The notes below the pieces were generated by a model. The model was given only the letters and a program-made list of their open reading frames with translations, was not told the DNA's origin and did not search any database. Positions 5,111-5,161 of a DNA stretch of 5,161 bases are shown here, in pieces (positions within the stretch are counted from its first letter, which is position 1; each line of letters starts with the position of its first letter). The DNA lies in assembly GCA_947058225.1 (NCBI GenBank), contig CAMSGF010000079.1:1-5161 (forward strand). The letters are read 5' to 3'. This DNA is from an uncultured Eubacteriaceae bacterium (GTDB lineage: Bacteria; Bacillota; Clostridia; Eubacteriales; Anaerofustaceae). The position numbers were made by a program, and so were the translations under genes.

Positions 5111-5161
5111 ACCACAGTTGCAGTTACAGCCACAGCTGGTACCGCCTCCTACTCCACAGTT
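5042..5161 (-). CDS. Possible C-terminal fragment of a Cys/Gly-rich protein
   Basis: On the minus strand one frame enters from the right edge and is open to a TAA at 5042-5044. It begins NCGVGGGTSCGCNCNCG, with Cys at codons 2, 10, 12, 14 and 16 in a C-x-C-x-C-x-C arrangement. CCACAG on the plus strand occurs three times (5112, 5130, 5154) at distances of 18 and 24 bases, both multiples of three; this keeps a Cys-Gly pair in phase in this frame. The remaining 23 codons down to the stop are read from extremely A+T-rich DNA and look like intergenic sequence. The end of the real gene could therefore lie elsewhere, for example through another frame that stops at 5124-5126. I do not recognise a family; a small Cys-rich peptide, a metal-binding tail or a coat-type protein are all possible. 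Confidence 0.3.
   Translation of the reverse strand, partial: NCGVGGGTSCGCNCNCGNIVIDFFNIFIYNFYLCLSFNL

Noticed and set aside
5111..5161. Plus-strand reading TTVAVTATAGTASYSTV at the right edge
   Set aside because: The frame has no ATG, GTG or TTG start with a ribosome binding site before it within the window; a stop at 5063-5065 limits it. The minus-strand Cys-rich reading is more characteristic.

Overview
The window looks like chromosomal sequence from a low-G+C Gram-positive bacterium, probably Clostridia or a relative. Four signs point that way: codons rich in AGA, ATA and AAA, strong purine-rich Shine-Dalgarno sites, adjacent pfkA and pyk genes, and a pyruvate kinase carrying the extra C-terminal domain common in Firmicutes. 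I cannot name a genus.

Layout: bases 1-80 are unusually G+C-rich (24 of the first 50 bases are G or C) and form short hairpins. This could be the tail of an upstream gene or of an intergenic repeat. Bases 81-245 are a very A+T-rich regulatory region. It holds a good sigma-A-type promoter (121-149) and two copies of a palindrome-like site (151-162 and 199-210). Four plus-strand genes follow: pfkA (246-1205), pyk (1263-2999), a YitT-family membrane protein (3001-3855) and an RluA-family pseudouridine synthase (3857-4786). The last three are separated by a single base, and an intrinsic terminator follows at 4796-4825. These four genes are therefore most likely one operon. After the terminator, about 285 bases of A+T-rich sequence hold no convincing gene. 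The last 51 bases jump abruptly to 28/51 G+C and on the minus strand encode a Cys/Gly-rich stretch that runs off the window.

How the genes relate: pfkA and pyk encode the committed step and the last ATP-forming step of glycolysis, so joint control makes sense. The membrane protein and the rRNA/tRNA-type pseudouridine synthase have no known tie to glycolysis. They may simply share the transcript. Nothing in the coding part is clearly a new system. The least ordinary spots are the duplicated operator-like sites, the duplicated pyk start with its 10-codon mini-ORF, the altered phosphohistidine-type motif in pyruvate kinase, and the Cys-rich fragment at the right edge.
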